Below, one piece after another: positions 12,026 through 25,100 of a stretch of DNA of 64,000 nt (its first letter is position 1; each line of letters begins with the position of its first letter). The stretch covers positions 1 through 64,000 of the forward strand of contig JAAEAF010002579.1 of NCBI GenBank assembly GCA_011037195.1, given 5' to 3'. The DNA comes from Triatoma infestans (taxonomy: Eukaryota > Arthropoda > Insecta > Hemiptera > Reduviidae). The notes under the pieces were generated by a model. That model saw nothing but the letters and a program-made list of their open reading frames with translations. It was not told where the DNA came from and did not search any database. The position numbers and the translations under genes are program-made.

Positions 12026-13262
12026 TTACTTTCTCTTACTGCTTTAGTTTTTCAACAAATTTTCGATATCGAGCTTTCACTGGAAATATGCGTTTTGAGG
12101 TCCCCTAAGTCCAAAAAAGTGGTTGTTAGAAAATGATCAGTGCGTTTTTTTTTTTGTTTTTTTTTGAGAATAGTACCCCGATTGTCAGAGAGTTTATTAA
12201 TGCATGCTCCATACAATAGATATAACATGCATATCTAATACATATTATAATTATAAGTATACATAAATCTAAAGTTTACAATATTAATAGAGGTTTATAC
12301 TTAAAATTATATCAAATTAGTGCAGTGATCAGTGTGTGTGTGTGTGTGTGGGGTGTGTATACATGTGAACAGCATAGCTCAAAAACAAAAACCGTAGAAA
12401 GTTAAAACTTGATATTTCGTTAAAGTGCTATCTACCAGGAGACCTGAGAATAAACTTTTTATAAAAATCGTTGAACCATAAGTGCCATTTTACTCAATTT
12501 TTTTCCAGTATTTTGTGATTTTCTCGAATAAATCTCCAACAATTTTCTTCAAACTTTATATATCAACTACACACGCAAAGAGCTACAACTTTTATTTGAA
12601 ACATTTCTCTGGGAAAATTCATTTAAGGGCACTTTTGAGGGAGCGGTGAGGTTTTCCTCTACTATTACTTAATAAGTACTATTACAGTTTACTACACAAT
12701 TCTATCATTTAAATAATATTAATTAGAATTAAATATGTATTGAAATTCCGAGTTTGAAGAATATCGGATGACCGGAAGTATGTTTTTACTGAAAAGTGTT
12801 TTTCATTTTTCTGCTATTTTCTTTAAAACGGGTCCCAACGATTGTCTTTAAACTAAGCATGTGCACATATAAAGAGCTACAGCTTTTATTTATAACATTT
12901 CTCCGGGTAAAGTTATTTAAGGGAGCTTTTGGGGGAGAGATAGGGTTATGTTTTCCTCTTAAGTGCAATCTTAGTTGATTATACAATTATACCATCTTAG
13001 CAAAATTAATTAGAAATAAATAGATTGCCAAAATTCCGAGTTTCAAGAAAATTAGTAAACCGGAAGAGTATTTTTACTGAACAGTTTTAATACTTTCTAT
13101 GATTTTCTTCCTAAAAACACCGATGAATTTCATTAAATTTGGTATAATACTACCTATAAAATTTGTCAATGACAATTTTGTAAACTGGGGTAAGATAAAG
13201 TTGTGTGAGTGAGTGTTTCACACCAGATTATGTTTTATACTTGTATTATCAGCAGTAAGAGA
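12026..13262 (+). repeat. repeat A, near full-length copy
   Basis: Begins TACTTTCTCTTACT, then has the TTTTCGATATCGAG...TTTTGAGGTCCCCTAAGTCC leader and a GT tract. It continues as about three tandem units of roughly 290 bases (starting near 12477, 12772 and 13062), each with GGAAGT, TTTTTACTGA, a CGATT-TCTTTAAACTT block, AAAGAGCTACA and ACATTTCTCCGG. Ends near GTGTGAGTGAGTGTTTCACACCAGATT, followed by AGTAAGAGAAAGT, the inverse of the start. No coding capacity. Confidence 0.8.
12331..12358. repeat. (GT)n tract inside repeat A
   Basis: GTGTGTG run at the position where other copies of repeat A also carry a short GT tract (39980-40003, 58186-58210), so it belongs to the element. Confidence 0.8.
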
Positions 13263-13965
13263 AAGTAGTGTGTATTCTTTACACTACATTTCAAATCAGA
13301 GACATTTTAATTTTTCTTAGATCATAGCTGAATTCAACTTTCTGGGATAACCATAATAATTGATATGGACTCTAAAATGATGTATAGCACGGAGGACTGT
13401 TAGCTTATATTTCTAATGCAATTTATAGAATATACCGTGCAGTTATTTAAAATACCATTGAAATAACCATGGTAACGATTGTGCTCCGAGAGTTGTAGGA
13501 AATAAATAAATAATCCATCTTGGTTAGTTCGTTTTGCGGGAAGTAGAATAAATATGGTACTTAAAGAAGAGTAGCTGTCTTGTGTTAGATAAACTACAGA
13601 CTATAACTCATCCCTGAATACAAGTATTGAGTCATGTTACTTCCTTGTAAATTATTAGTTAATTGCTAATTTATTACTATGCTCCAGTAATTTTGTTGTT
13701 TGATGAATTAATAACTATTAATATTGTTTATGTTTTTTTTTTGCGCATCGACTGTTATTCTAAAAACTGGTCTTACCTGAATAATATGTACATCCATTCA
13801 TTATCTGCTAAAATATAAAAATTGTAATATAATAGAAGATATAAAAGCTGTAAAACATTAACTTTTTTAAGAGTACTTTTTTTTTTACATTTATAAAAGA
13901 TGATTTATACATAAACATGCTATTGATGCTGACGAGAAGTTAATATGTAATGCCACTTATTACTT

Positions 13966-14500
13966 ACTTTCGCTTACTAACTACTATAGAGGAAGTATTA
14001 CGATCGTGTCAAATTTATTTTGAGGCCCATTGAGTATGAAAAAGAAAATGAAAGATAGCAACAACTCCACTTCTGGTGGAAAGTGGAAATCAAAAACCAT
14101 CAACCAAAAATGCCACCTTTACTAAAAGGCATAATTTTTTTTACGATTTTCGATTTTCTCGAAAATAGCTCCAAGCTTTTTTTTTTGAGATAGAGTTCTA
14201 AGGGAACTGCAATTGTATGGGTATAATTTTAAGACTGATACTTTAAAAGCATTGTTTGAATCCAAATTTGAAGGGAAATCGGTCAATTGGAAGTCCAACT
14301 TTATAGAATAGTTTACTGATTTTTTTTTTTTTGTACAATTTTTCTAGAAAATGATTCCAATAATTTTCACTTAAACTTGGAATGCTAACTGCAAGGAATA
14401 CTTTCTTCTGCAAAAAAAAAAAAAAAAATTGATGAACGTTGGGATGATATTTGTGACGTTAAAATTTCCAGTATTCTTAGAATTTGCTGTAGGCCTTTTC
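13966..14500 (+). repeat. repeat A copy, partial
   Basis: Starts TACTTTCGCTTACT and keeps the leader (GAAGTATTACGATCGTGTCAAAT, GAGGCCCATTGAGTATG) and parts of two units. Confidence 0.65.
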
Positions 14501-16306
14501 TTCTGGACTAGAAAGGTAATCAATCACATTCAAATAATATATTTTTTTATCTGAGAACCAATATAGTAACTAACCATTATTACGAAGTATTTTTGTAATC
14601 ACTATTAATTAAAATTTCAACTTGAAATAAATTTGTCAATTTTTATGATAATTGTGTAAGTTTATTTTTTTATTCGACTTTTTTGTGTTTTTCTTCTTTT
14701 TTTCTCTTGCTGAAAACTCTTCAGAAAAATTACCCAATATTTAGAAGCTTTGTAGATAATTACTTGTCTTTTTAGCAATGTACGAATACCACTCTAAACT
14801 GTAGCAAATTTCAACCCCCAACACCAAAAATTCTAAAATGAATGATGTAAAGGGCATCTACTTTTTTTTTTTATTATTATATTCTTTTTACCTTATTTTA
14901 TTTATTTGAAATTAAATATAAATTTATTTGATATATATATTTGTATAAATTAAATATTTATATTTATTTACATTAATTATTAAACAAAAAAAAAAATTTT
15001 TTTTTTTAACAATTCAAAAAAAAAAAAATAACTTTATTAAAAGAGAACCTGGGAAAATGGTGCGAGAGGTTTAAATTGTGAAATAAATAAATTAAACAGG
15101 AAATTATTTGATTTTTTTTTTTTTAAACAGAACCATTTTTTTTTTCTACATCCCCTTTTTTTTTTATTCACACAGATTCAATTTGTGTGTTTTTTTTAAA
15201 ATTAATTATTTATTGTTTTATTTCGTTTATTTTTTTTAAATAATTAAGGAAAATCGATTTTTTTCTTTTATTTCTTTTTCAACAATGAACGTTGTTCATT
15301 CACATAATAAAATCTTAGTTTTCCATTATTATTATTTTTTCTTTTAAATCTCTACAGACAGACAAAGTATTTTTGTTTTGTTTTTAATAATAGAATAGTA
15401 AAACATACGAGTTTTTCTTTTTTTACAAAAAGTAATAGTTTCATTATTTTAAATTTGAAAAAAAAAACAATGTGAAGTTTTACGTTTATTAAATAAATAA
15501 AAGAATAATAAAAATTACGAAACTAAAAAGAAATGGTACATCCATTTTCCAATATTTAGAAACATACATGCACTCGTACAAGTTTTCCATTTTTACAAAA
15601 GTTATTTAAAAAAAAAAAAAATCACCTATAAAAGTGAACAAAATTTAAAAAAAAAATGTTCAAAAAATTAAGAGATTTTGTTTTAATTTATAAGAGACAA
15701 TAATACACAGTTTATTTATTACACCTATATAACATTTAAAATTAAATAAATTAAAATAAGTGATTAAGCACATTAAAATCAAAATATTAAAGATAAATTT
15801 TGTTATATTAAATACTAAATTATGTACAATTGTTTAAATAAATTAACACGTTTATTTTTCTAAAATACTTATGAATTAAAAAAAAAAAAATATATTAAAA
15901 AAATGAACAAGTGTATTTGCTGTTATCACAGGAATGCATGTATATTTGTATTTATTTTTCATGACAGATTCTCAATATAAAATAAAATAAAATTATCGGA
16001 GCGATACTTTGAAAAAAAAAATAATAATAATAAAATAAATAAAAAAAAAAATTTAATATTTCAATTCCCATTTTCAAAGACCGGGTTCACGTTGCCGGCC
16101 TCCATTTTTATTTTTATTAATAATAAATTACATTTATTTATTTTTTTCCTTTTTTTTTTTTGTGTTTTATTTATTCATCATGTACATACACATATGTCTC
16201 CTCTTCGATAAATATATTTATTTATATATATATATTTAATTTTATTTATATATATTACACAAAATATTACACTAAAAATAAAATAAAATGTGCCTAAAGG
16301 AAGTAT

Positions 16307-16337
<31 letters not shown>

Positions 16338-17799
16338 ATTACGCTCACATTCAAGCCTTAATCCGGAAGTACTAACATTTTTTTTATTTACTCAAATTTT
16401 TGCTTCAAAAAATATACAATTGACATAATGTATAAATTACAAGGGCCACACTGCGCGTTGTTGTTGGTTGTTTTAATTGAAAAATAGTGTTCTCAAAATT
16501 AAAAAAAAAAACTCCCCAATACCCTAATTAGGAAATAAATAACAAATTGAATACAATATTAAAATCTGGTAGAAAAAAAATAATAAAAACAAAAATGATT
16601 AAATTATCAGTTTTTGTTATACGTGTTTTTAAAAGATTTTCTCGCTTCTGTTTTAGGAAGAATTATTATTATTTTTTGAAGTCAGTAAATTTAATTCTAA
16701 ATTTCAATCAGGTGCCTTAATAAAACTTCTTCATTTAAAAACAAAACAAAAAAAAAATTCAATTTTTAAATATTTTTTTAATGCCTTTAATTTTTTCATT
16801 TTTTGTAAACCCGTAAGCATCTATATAACTGGTCCGTTTACAACTATTTCGTGATTTTTTTTTTAATTTATTATTTTTTAATTATAATTACTACGATCTT
16901 TTTTTTGTTTTTGTTTTAGGTGTTACTTCTTTATAATTAATAAATAATTATTTCGAATGAGGGGATGTTTTATTTTTTATTTTTAATTATTATTAAATTT
17001 ATTTATGACTTAGTACTTTTTGTGAGGTGTTAAATTTAAGTTTTAAAGGGTGGGGTGGGGGGAACTGTAGGTTCAGTTTTCTTTGAGGATTAAAGAGGTA
17101 ATACTGAGTTTTCTTTTCTCAGGATTTTTTTTTAATTAAATAATTTTTTTCCCTTTAAATACAATATATATAATATATATCCTTTTTTAAATATATTTTG
17201 TTTACCTAAGTACCCATTTCTTTTAAGGAGACCGTCCTGTTAGAGCTGTTTTTTTCTGATATAATTTTTCTTTTTTTAAAAAAAAAAATAAATAAATAAA
17301 AAACTTCAAAATGTAATAGAAAATCTAAAATACAAAACTCACCAAGTTAAAAAAAAAAACAAACAAAATAAAATTATATTTCATTCAATAAGTAAATAAG
17401 TAAAAAAAGGCTAATTGCGTTTAACACGATTTATTTATTGGAACAAAATAAATGGTGCCATTTTGCAAAAAATTCTTACGAATTTATCTTTCTCTATAAA
17501 AATTTTAATTTTTTCTTTTCTAATTAATTAGTTATTTTCCTTTCTATTTTTTGCTTGCAAACAACTGCCATCATTTTTGGAATTAACATACTACTTAAAA
17601 ACTGGCCAGTAATTCTTTTTGTTTTATTCTGAAAATTAGTTTCAACAATTCATGTTCTGAGATCGCTAAAATCGCTAAAAAAAATTTTTTTTTTAATATG
17701 ATGGAGCGTATCGTCCTATTATTTTAAAGTGAGTACTGCAAAGAGTTAAGACTTAAAAGTGTTTTCTTTAAAGGCTCTTTTATAACAAAAAAAAAGAAG

Positions 17800-17955
17800 A
17801 AAGAGAAGAAGATGCGTCATCAATGTGTGAGTGTGTGTGAGGGAGAGAGAATGAATGGATAGAGGTGGGTTTGGGGGACATAATGAGGGAGAAAGAGAGA
17901 TAGTGTTATGTAAGTGAGTGTGACACAAAGCGAGAGCAAGTGGGTGCTTACGTGA

Positions 17956-17986
<31 letters not shown>

Positions 17987-18162
17987 AAAGAAAGAGAGAG
18001 AGAGAGAGGGAATGTGTTATGTGAGAATGGAGTGTATCTGAGTGTATATGCTTGTGAGAGATTTAGTGAGAGAAAAGGCGAGTGTATTTCAGTGTATCAT
18101 TGGGTTTGTCAGGGAAATAGAATGTGTGTGTGCTTGTGAAAGGTAGAAAGAGAGCGAATGTA

Positions 18163-18198
<36 letters not shown>

Positions 18199-18270
18199 TA
18201 TTTATGTTTATGTGTGAGTAAGAGAGAGTGAGAGAAAGGGTGATGAAGATGAGAATGTGATCCAGCATGC
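17800..18270. repeat. GT/GA microsatellite cluster
   Basis: Alternating GTGTGTG and GAGAGAG tracts, including (GT)n near 17955-17980 and (GA)n near 17995-18010 and 18178-18198. The His/Ser/Leu-rich frames on the opposite strand are products of the repeat and are not genes. Confidence 0.9.
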
Positions 18271-19127
18271 GAGTTTCTCACAAAACCATTATGAATCATT
18301 CTCAGAATAGCTGTTTTTTTTTTCACGTTTCACTGTAGAAGATGACACAAATGATTTTCATTAAAAATACTAAAATTTACTGTACACATCAATCATCTTT
18401 TACCTTTATTTAATTTTTGTGTGCTCCCCGGCGGCATGGGGGGAACCATAATGATGTCGTCATCAACCTTTTCTGAAAAGTATCATATCATTTTTGTTTT
18501 GTTTACGTGCTTTTTTGAGCTTATTATTTCGAAATTATGTTATCTGCTATAAGAATTGGCAAGTAAGTATACTGGCTTTTTTTTTTAACGAAGCGGCTAA
18601 GTTTAAGGGCGCATATTGTTTCAGAAAAAGAAGCTAGATTTATTTTATTAAGTGAAATAAAATGTGTTAAAAGCAATAGTTATTTATATTGATTTACTTA
18701 TCGAATGACGAACAGCTAATAAGAAGATGTAAAAAAAACTATAAACAAGAAAGTGAATTTACAAAAAAAAATCCAAATTAGCCCCCTCCCCACCAGCTCT
18801 AGACGTAAGGTCCCTGTAATATTACTTTTATTACTTTCTTTATCAAACAACATATTACACTTTTAACAAACAATCGTTCGATTATTCAAAATTATTACTT
18901 TTAAGCCCATACATTATACTATCGTTTTTTTTTTATTTATTTATTTGATACACCTGTTTTAAATACATTGAGCCCCATGTAGTCACTAATTTTTTTTTTA
19001 TAATCAAATAAAAAAATTGAGCTACATGTTTCACATACAAACAATTTAAATGTTATATTTTCTCATTCATACGCATTTTTATTAATAATAATTACTATTA
19101 TTATTATTGTTTCTCTCACGCACTTTC

Positions 19128-19129
19128 AT

Positions 19130-19160
<31 letters not shown>

Positions 19161-19162
19161 AA
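19128..19162. repeat. (CT)n microsatellite
   Basis: CTCTCT tract interrupted by one TTT. Confidence 0.9.
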
Positions 19163-20653
19163 GAAAAAAGAGAAAAATGAAAAACTAATTAAAAAAAATA
19201 TATTAAAAAAAAATTTCATTTCTTATACGCCAAATTTTTTCAATTTTTTTTTTTTTATTTAATTGTTTTATTCGATAATTTAAAATTACTTTACTATGTT
19301 CATTGTCCATATAATATATGCTTTTATTATTATTTAATATATATATATATTATATTTTCACTTTTTATATATATAAATATTAATATCAACATTTTTTTTT
19401 GTTTGTCTTTGTAAATGTGATAATTACAGTAATTAAAAAAATCACAATAACAATACTTTTATTTCGCAAAAGTCATTTGAATTTTTTTTTTTAATTTAAA
19501 GAAAATGAGATTTTTATACTGGCTCAATCTTTTAATAAATAATTAATTAAAAATAAATTATATTAAAAATTAATTAAACTACAATATCTACAAAGTAAAA
19601 CATAACAATTTTTTTTTTTTGTGTTTTTGTAATATTTTTTTTTTTAATGACACACAAGTCTTCTAACAACATATATTTTTTTTTAGGTCAAAAATATATT
19701 GATTTTATATTAACTATTTTCTTTATGATTTTTTTTTTATAATTTTATTTCTTTATTACTTTAAATGGAAATTAAATAATATTGTGTAGGTAGAACAAAA
19801 AAAATTGTTTTTTAATTGAAAAGTGAGTAATTTATCTTTATTTTTGTTATGTAATTAAAAACAAAACAAAAAAGAAATTCTTTCTTTCAGTAAAGAAATT
19901 TATCTTCATTTTTTGATTAGAAATTTGGCGATACAAAAATTGTAAAAGAAAAAAAGAAATTCAATCAATTAATTTATTTTTTCTTTAAAAAATACCGACT
20001 ATATACAAATATTGTGGACAAATGAAAGTTAGGGGAAGAAAAAGGAGAAATATCTTTCTCACTATTTCCTTAAGAAATGAAAAAAGAATTAAAAACATTG
20101 AAGCGGCTCCGCTTAAAATTTTGTTTTTGTTTAAAAAAGAAATTTTAATATCATTAAAATTAAAAAAACAAAAAAAAAAACAGAATATTTTTTCATAATT
20201 AAAATTTGTTTCTTCTGAGAGTTAATTTAATTTTTTTAAGTTAATTTATTAAATACTTTCTGATTAATAATCTAGATTAATATCAGACATAATATATATA
20301 TATATAAATTAATTTTTTAATCTATTTAATTAATTATTTTTTATATAAGTTACACATGAAATATATACCACCATTTTTTTTTTTTAATCACCAATTTAAA
20401 TACATCAAATTACTTTATATCTTATCTTTTTTTTTTTAAATTAATGTTACCACACAATTTTTTAAATTTATTTTTAATTAATAATAAACACATAAAAGGA
20501 TAAAATTTGAGCGGCTTTGACCATGTTTTTAATTAATTTAATTATTAATTTTTTTTTTTTAAATTAAATCACTTTTTCGCTCTCTAAAAAGGTCAAACTT
20601 TTAAAAAATGTTTCATTCTTAATAATTTTAATTTAAAATGATTTTTTTTTATG

Positions 20654-20685
<32 letters not shown>

Positions 20686-21984
20686 ATTTCATTATATTAA
20701 TGACTATAACATATAATCATTTACGCAAAAACAAAACAAAAAAAATGACTAAATCCATAGGTTTTTCGCACTTTGGCACAAGTCTTTCAATGATTACATT
20801 TAAAATCAACAAATGATTACATTTTTAATTTTTTTTTTTTAAATATAGTTTTCCTTTTTTTTAGATCTAAAGAAAACAATAATAAGAAAATAAATAGGTT
20901 TATTTCACATACTCTCGCTCTTTCTTTTTTGATGAAAAAAAAAACTTAAAAAAAAAAAATGAAATTCTCACTTTAATGTAACCCACATGATGTTTTTCTG
21001 ATTTTTGAAAAACACCTTTTTTTTTTGTTTTCCCTTTTTTACACTTTTTTACACGTTTTTTTTCGACGCTTTTAAAAAACGTTTTACATGTTTTGATTTT
21101 TTAAATGGAAATTCATCGTCTCTTCGATCACAGTCTTTATTTGACACAATTTGTTTACATGTTTGGTTAAAATAATTGTATTTAATTTATTTATTTATTT
21201 TTTACAGGAGTTAAATAAAATTTTTAAAAAATTTGGGTTATATTATTATTTATTTGATTCTTTTTATTCAGAAAAGAAAAATCTATTTTTTTTTTTAAAT
21301 ACAATAAAATTATTTATACAAAATCAAATCAAGGATTAAAAAAAAAAAGGAAATGAAAAGAAATAGAAAATTATAAAATTGAATTTGAAAACATTGAATT
21401 CATTTCAAAAGAGAGAGACTACACTTCTAGGGAGTTTTTTTGTAAAAATAAAAGAAGAAATAATGCTTATTTTTATCTTGTCAGAAAGGGAAGAAGAATT
21501 AGGAGTTAATATTTTGTTTGTTTGAAATATTTGCTGGTAAATTTTGTAATTTTAATTTTTTATTTTTTTATACATTTTTTTTTTTTGAATTTTTAAAAGG
21601 GGATTGTGATGTATATATATTTTTATATATATTTGTATATATATTTACACAAAATAGGCCACCTCTCGCCGTAAGGAGAGGGGTAATTTATTTATTTATT
21701 TAATTATATATTAAATCATTTGTATCCAACTACAAAATGATAAAAAATGAATGTTTGCCAAAAAAAAAAAAAAGAAAAACCCAAAAAATCGAAACAAAAT
21801 CTTGAGAGAAAGGTGGTATATAAGATGGTCTGTGTTTTATGTTATTATTATTATTTTTTGGTGTTGTCTATTTATAATAAATATCTTTTTTTATTTTATT
21901 TTAAATTTTTTTTTGTTTTTTTTTTTTGTTTTTGTTTTTAATTTTTAAATAATTTAAATGTAGGCCTCCATTTTTGTTTCAGAT

Positions 21985-22124
21985 CTACTTGTGCTCGGCC
22001 TGAGCAGTGCGCCGTCCCAAGGTGCGAGTCTCACCGGCTCCGCCAGACTGATGGCTGTTTGATTTCGACTTCCGCGGCAGTGTCATCGTATCACTAATGT
22101 CTCTTGGTTTCCAAACTGGCGAGC
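21985..22124 (-). CDS. sif: sif terminal coding exon (alternative C terminus)
   Basis: A GC-rich island in DNA that is otherwise over 80% A/T. On the minus strand it follows a good acceptor (ATGTTCCAG|GC), starts in the phase required by the donor at 22772, and reads 45 codons to [23 protein letters not shown], a Ser/Gly linker, then RRTAQAEHK. The Ser/Gly/Lys-rich composition continues the tail of the previous exons. No transcript evidence is available here. Confidence 0.75.
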
Positions 22125-25100
22125 CTGGAACATATTTTTAATTTTTTTTTTTTTTTTTTTTTTACTTTTTGAGTATTTTTCGATATTATTATTTATTTTA
22201 TCTATTTTCTTAAATTGTGATAGGTTAATAAAACAAACATATGCAACACACATGGTGAAGGTCTGGGGGGGGCGGTGTTTTTATCTTTTATTTTTTTTGG
22301 TGAGGAAACAGTATATATATATAGAGGGATGTGCACGCTGCAGTTTTAAGGAAACCAAAAGACATGTTTGATTCTTGAGTTAATTATAAATTAGGCCTAT
22401 TTTTTTTTAAATTAATTTTATATATGTATTTTTTTTTGAAGAGCAAGGCCTTTTAGTGCATGCAAAAATAAAAAGTCTATCATAAAATCACTCAGCAATG
22501 TCACTCATCACTCAGCAACAACGTCCTTTCGCTCCCTTTCACTCTCTCTTTCTTTTCTCTCAATAACTATCTCCCTACATTTTTTTTAGAGAAAATGATA
22601 ACAAAAACAAACATTCATTCAAAAAAAGAAAAAAAAAAGAGAAGTAAAAAGAAAAAATTAGAATTTAGAATTTAGATGAGCGTCGTAGCCTCACCACAGC
22701 AAGACTAGAAACTCATCTCAAGCGAGTGTCATTTGGCCAGGCGGGGTTGATTGCAGTGAACGCAGATGTTACCTAAATCAGCTGCCGCTGGTGGCTGATA
22801 ATTGGCCGGCTGTTGGCTGGACTGTATGAGACGGGCCTGCGAACCGGTTGAGCCGGCTGACAGTGTTGACGTTGTGCTCAATGTCAGATGGTTTGGTGTA
22901 CGTCCAAGGCCGCCGCTACTTTTACTACTTCCGACTCCAATGCCAATCGACCTTTCACCTCGGCTAACGCTTTCTTCTTCACCTTCTGACTTGGTCCCTG
23001 GATCGAAGTCTCCACGGTGTTTATCACTACAGTCGTCTATTACAACAAAATTTTTATTTATATAGATAATATTCCAGGATAAAATAAATAAAAAAATGCA
23101 ATAATTAGATTTTTACTTTCTCTAACTGCAATTATATTATTATTTTGTGCCTTCGGTACAAAAAATAAAAACTAGTGTAAAACACTCACCCGGCACTCTC
23201 TGTTACTCCAATTAACACAATTTAACAAATTTTCGTTAAAATTGAAACGTTACAATGTTCAATTGAGTTGGCTATAAAAAAAAGGTGGTAAGGTTTTCAC
23301 TAGTTCACTTGAGAGAACTGTGGGGCGCTCTCTGTCAAAAGCAACAAATCCTGTGCAGTTTATATTAAACGTGACTGGCAGACCCACCCTTTAAAATAAA
23401 TTTTTTCCGTAAAATGTTTCCAATAAATGCGATACGTTTTCATCTGTGCAGTGGGCAAGTCAAGTTTAAATAAAATCCTTGTAGCCGTTATCGAGAAAAT
23501 TCTAAAAATACTCAAAAACATATTCTGCAAAGTCGCACTTTCGGTAAACCGATTTTCTTCAAATTTGGATTCTATCAATAATAATTCTAATTGTATTATA
23601 TTTTATAATTAGTAAACCCATACATTGTAATGAAGTGATAATTTAGAGGAAAGGACAACGATACTGTCTCTCAGAGCCACCAAAAAATCAATTTTCTCGG
23701 AAAAATGTTTTAAATAAAAGTAATAAATATTTATGTGTATAGATACAAAGTTTAAAGAAAATGGTTCGAGAAATTTGCGTTAAAACTTAAAAAAAAAAAA
23801 CAGTAAAATTTCTGTTACAATTAATTGGATTTTGCCCGTAACGTTCGGGTCAGATGCTCCTGTTTGAATGTTTCAACTCCCCATTGCTATTCCAAAGAAA
23901 AGCAGTAGGACAGGTCAAACAAGAAAACCAAACCTGCGCTTAATCCACCTAAGAACTACCAAAACAACCGAACAACACGGTTAGTAATCCTGAGAGATAT
24001 AGCCTGAGCTCTTTCACAGACAACCTGTTTCTACCAAAGATCATAAACTAATCTCGTGAAATCTGTTATAATTCTGGTATCTCACTCTGCAAAAGAGTCT
24101 GCCACGAGTCCCTCTACTAGAGATCCTTAAAGCAAGTGCCTAGAAAGAGATGTAAAAGAGGGTTAGTTGAAAGACCCAGCAATATCTCACTATTAGCACT
24201 TCCGATCCCCAATGACCATCTTACTGCCGACAACCTACCGAGCGCATCCATAGGGATGAATGTTATGGAGCCGTGTATGCCAAGAAACTGTGGTACTAAA
24301 AAAAAAACTCCAGAATTAAGCTAGGATCAAATAAGAACAGAGTGACGCCTAATTTTCTAACAGTATCATAAATTAAAAATCCACTTATCACACATTTACC
24401 AAACTGCCCTAAAATAAAAATTTCGGGGAAAAGTTTCAAATAAAAAACAGAACATTTATATGTGCAATAAACAAGTTCAAAGAAAATCTTTGAAGCCATT
24501 TTCGAAAAATAATGTTGCAACTAAAAAAATAAAAATTTAGTATACACTGACCAATAGCGTCTGAAACTGTCTTGCTTCGGGACCTGAAACCAGTGCTTGT
24601 CGGAGGTTGGGGTCCTTCCACTGATGACTCCCTCGACACCCCACCGAGGTTATCATAATCAATATTGCCGGCTGAATGACGTTGTGGCCCTTTAGGCGGC
24701 TTCTTGGCTTTGCCCAGTGTCTGCGAACCTTGCATAATCACTGCTCCACTAGCCGTTGTAGTTTTCTGGATGTGCGACTGTGCCTCACCACTCGTACTTG
24801 CGCTCTTCTGTCCGCCTAAATTGAAAGATATTATGGTTAAAAATATAAGAATATTAATGAATTTATTAGTACCATTTGATAAAATAAATGACATCAACTA
24901 CTTCAGACACACCAGAATACATGAACTACAAGAGCTTAAAAAAAAAGTTACCAGGTTGGTTCGTTCTTCCAAGCGTTGATGTGCCAGAGAACTGACTTCC
25001 ACTTCCAGAACTGGCCGGTTTAGTAGCTGGTATACTCATATTTCTTACGCTTTCTCGTATAATCTGACGAATCGTCTTCAAAAATGCGTTTCTAAAATCT

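Larger units (their letters stand above)
14800..21984. other. extremely A/T-rich, simple-repeat-rich region downstream of sif
   Basis: About 7 kb dominated by T and A runs, AT/TA repeats and few GC bases, with no convincing ORF and few copies of the dispersed repeats seen elsewhere. It lies directly 3' of the sif stop codon, so part may be a long 3' UTR (long UTRs are common for neuronal insect genes), but many possible AATAAA signals occur and none can be singled out. Confidence 0.5.

Noticed and set aside
17955..18200. CRISPR-like repeats
   Set aside because: These are simple dinucleotide tracts without spacers.
17746..18326. His/Ser/Leu-rich ORFs on the minus strand
   Set aside because: They are translations of GT/GA microsatellites.
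21151..21948. Several Phe/Lys-rich ORFs on the plus strand
   Set aside because: They come from poly-T and poly-A runs and have no motif or splice support.
22802..23065. 87-codon plus-strand ORF ([12 protein letters not shown]...)
   Set aside because: It is antisense to sif exon q, whose frame and splice phases are well supported.
24704..24979. 91-codon plus-strand ORF
   Set aside because: Antisense shadow across sif exons o and p and their intron.
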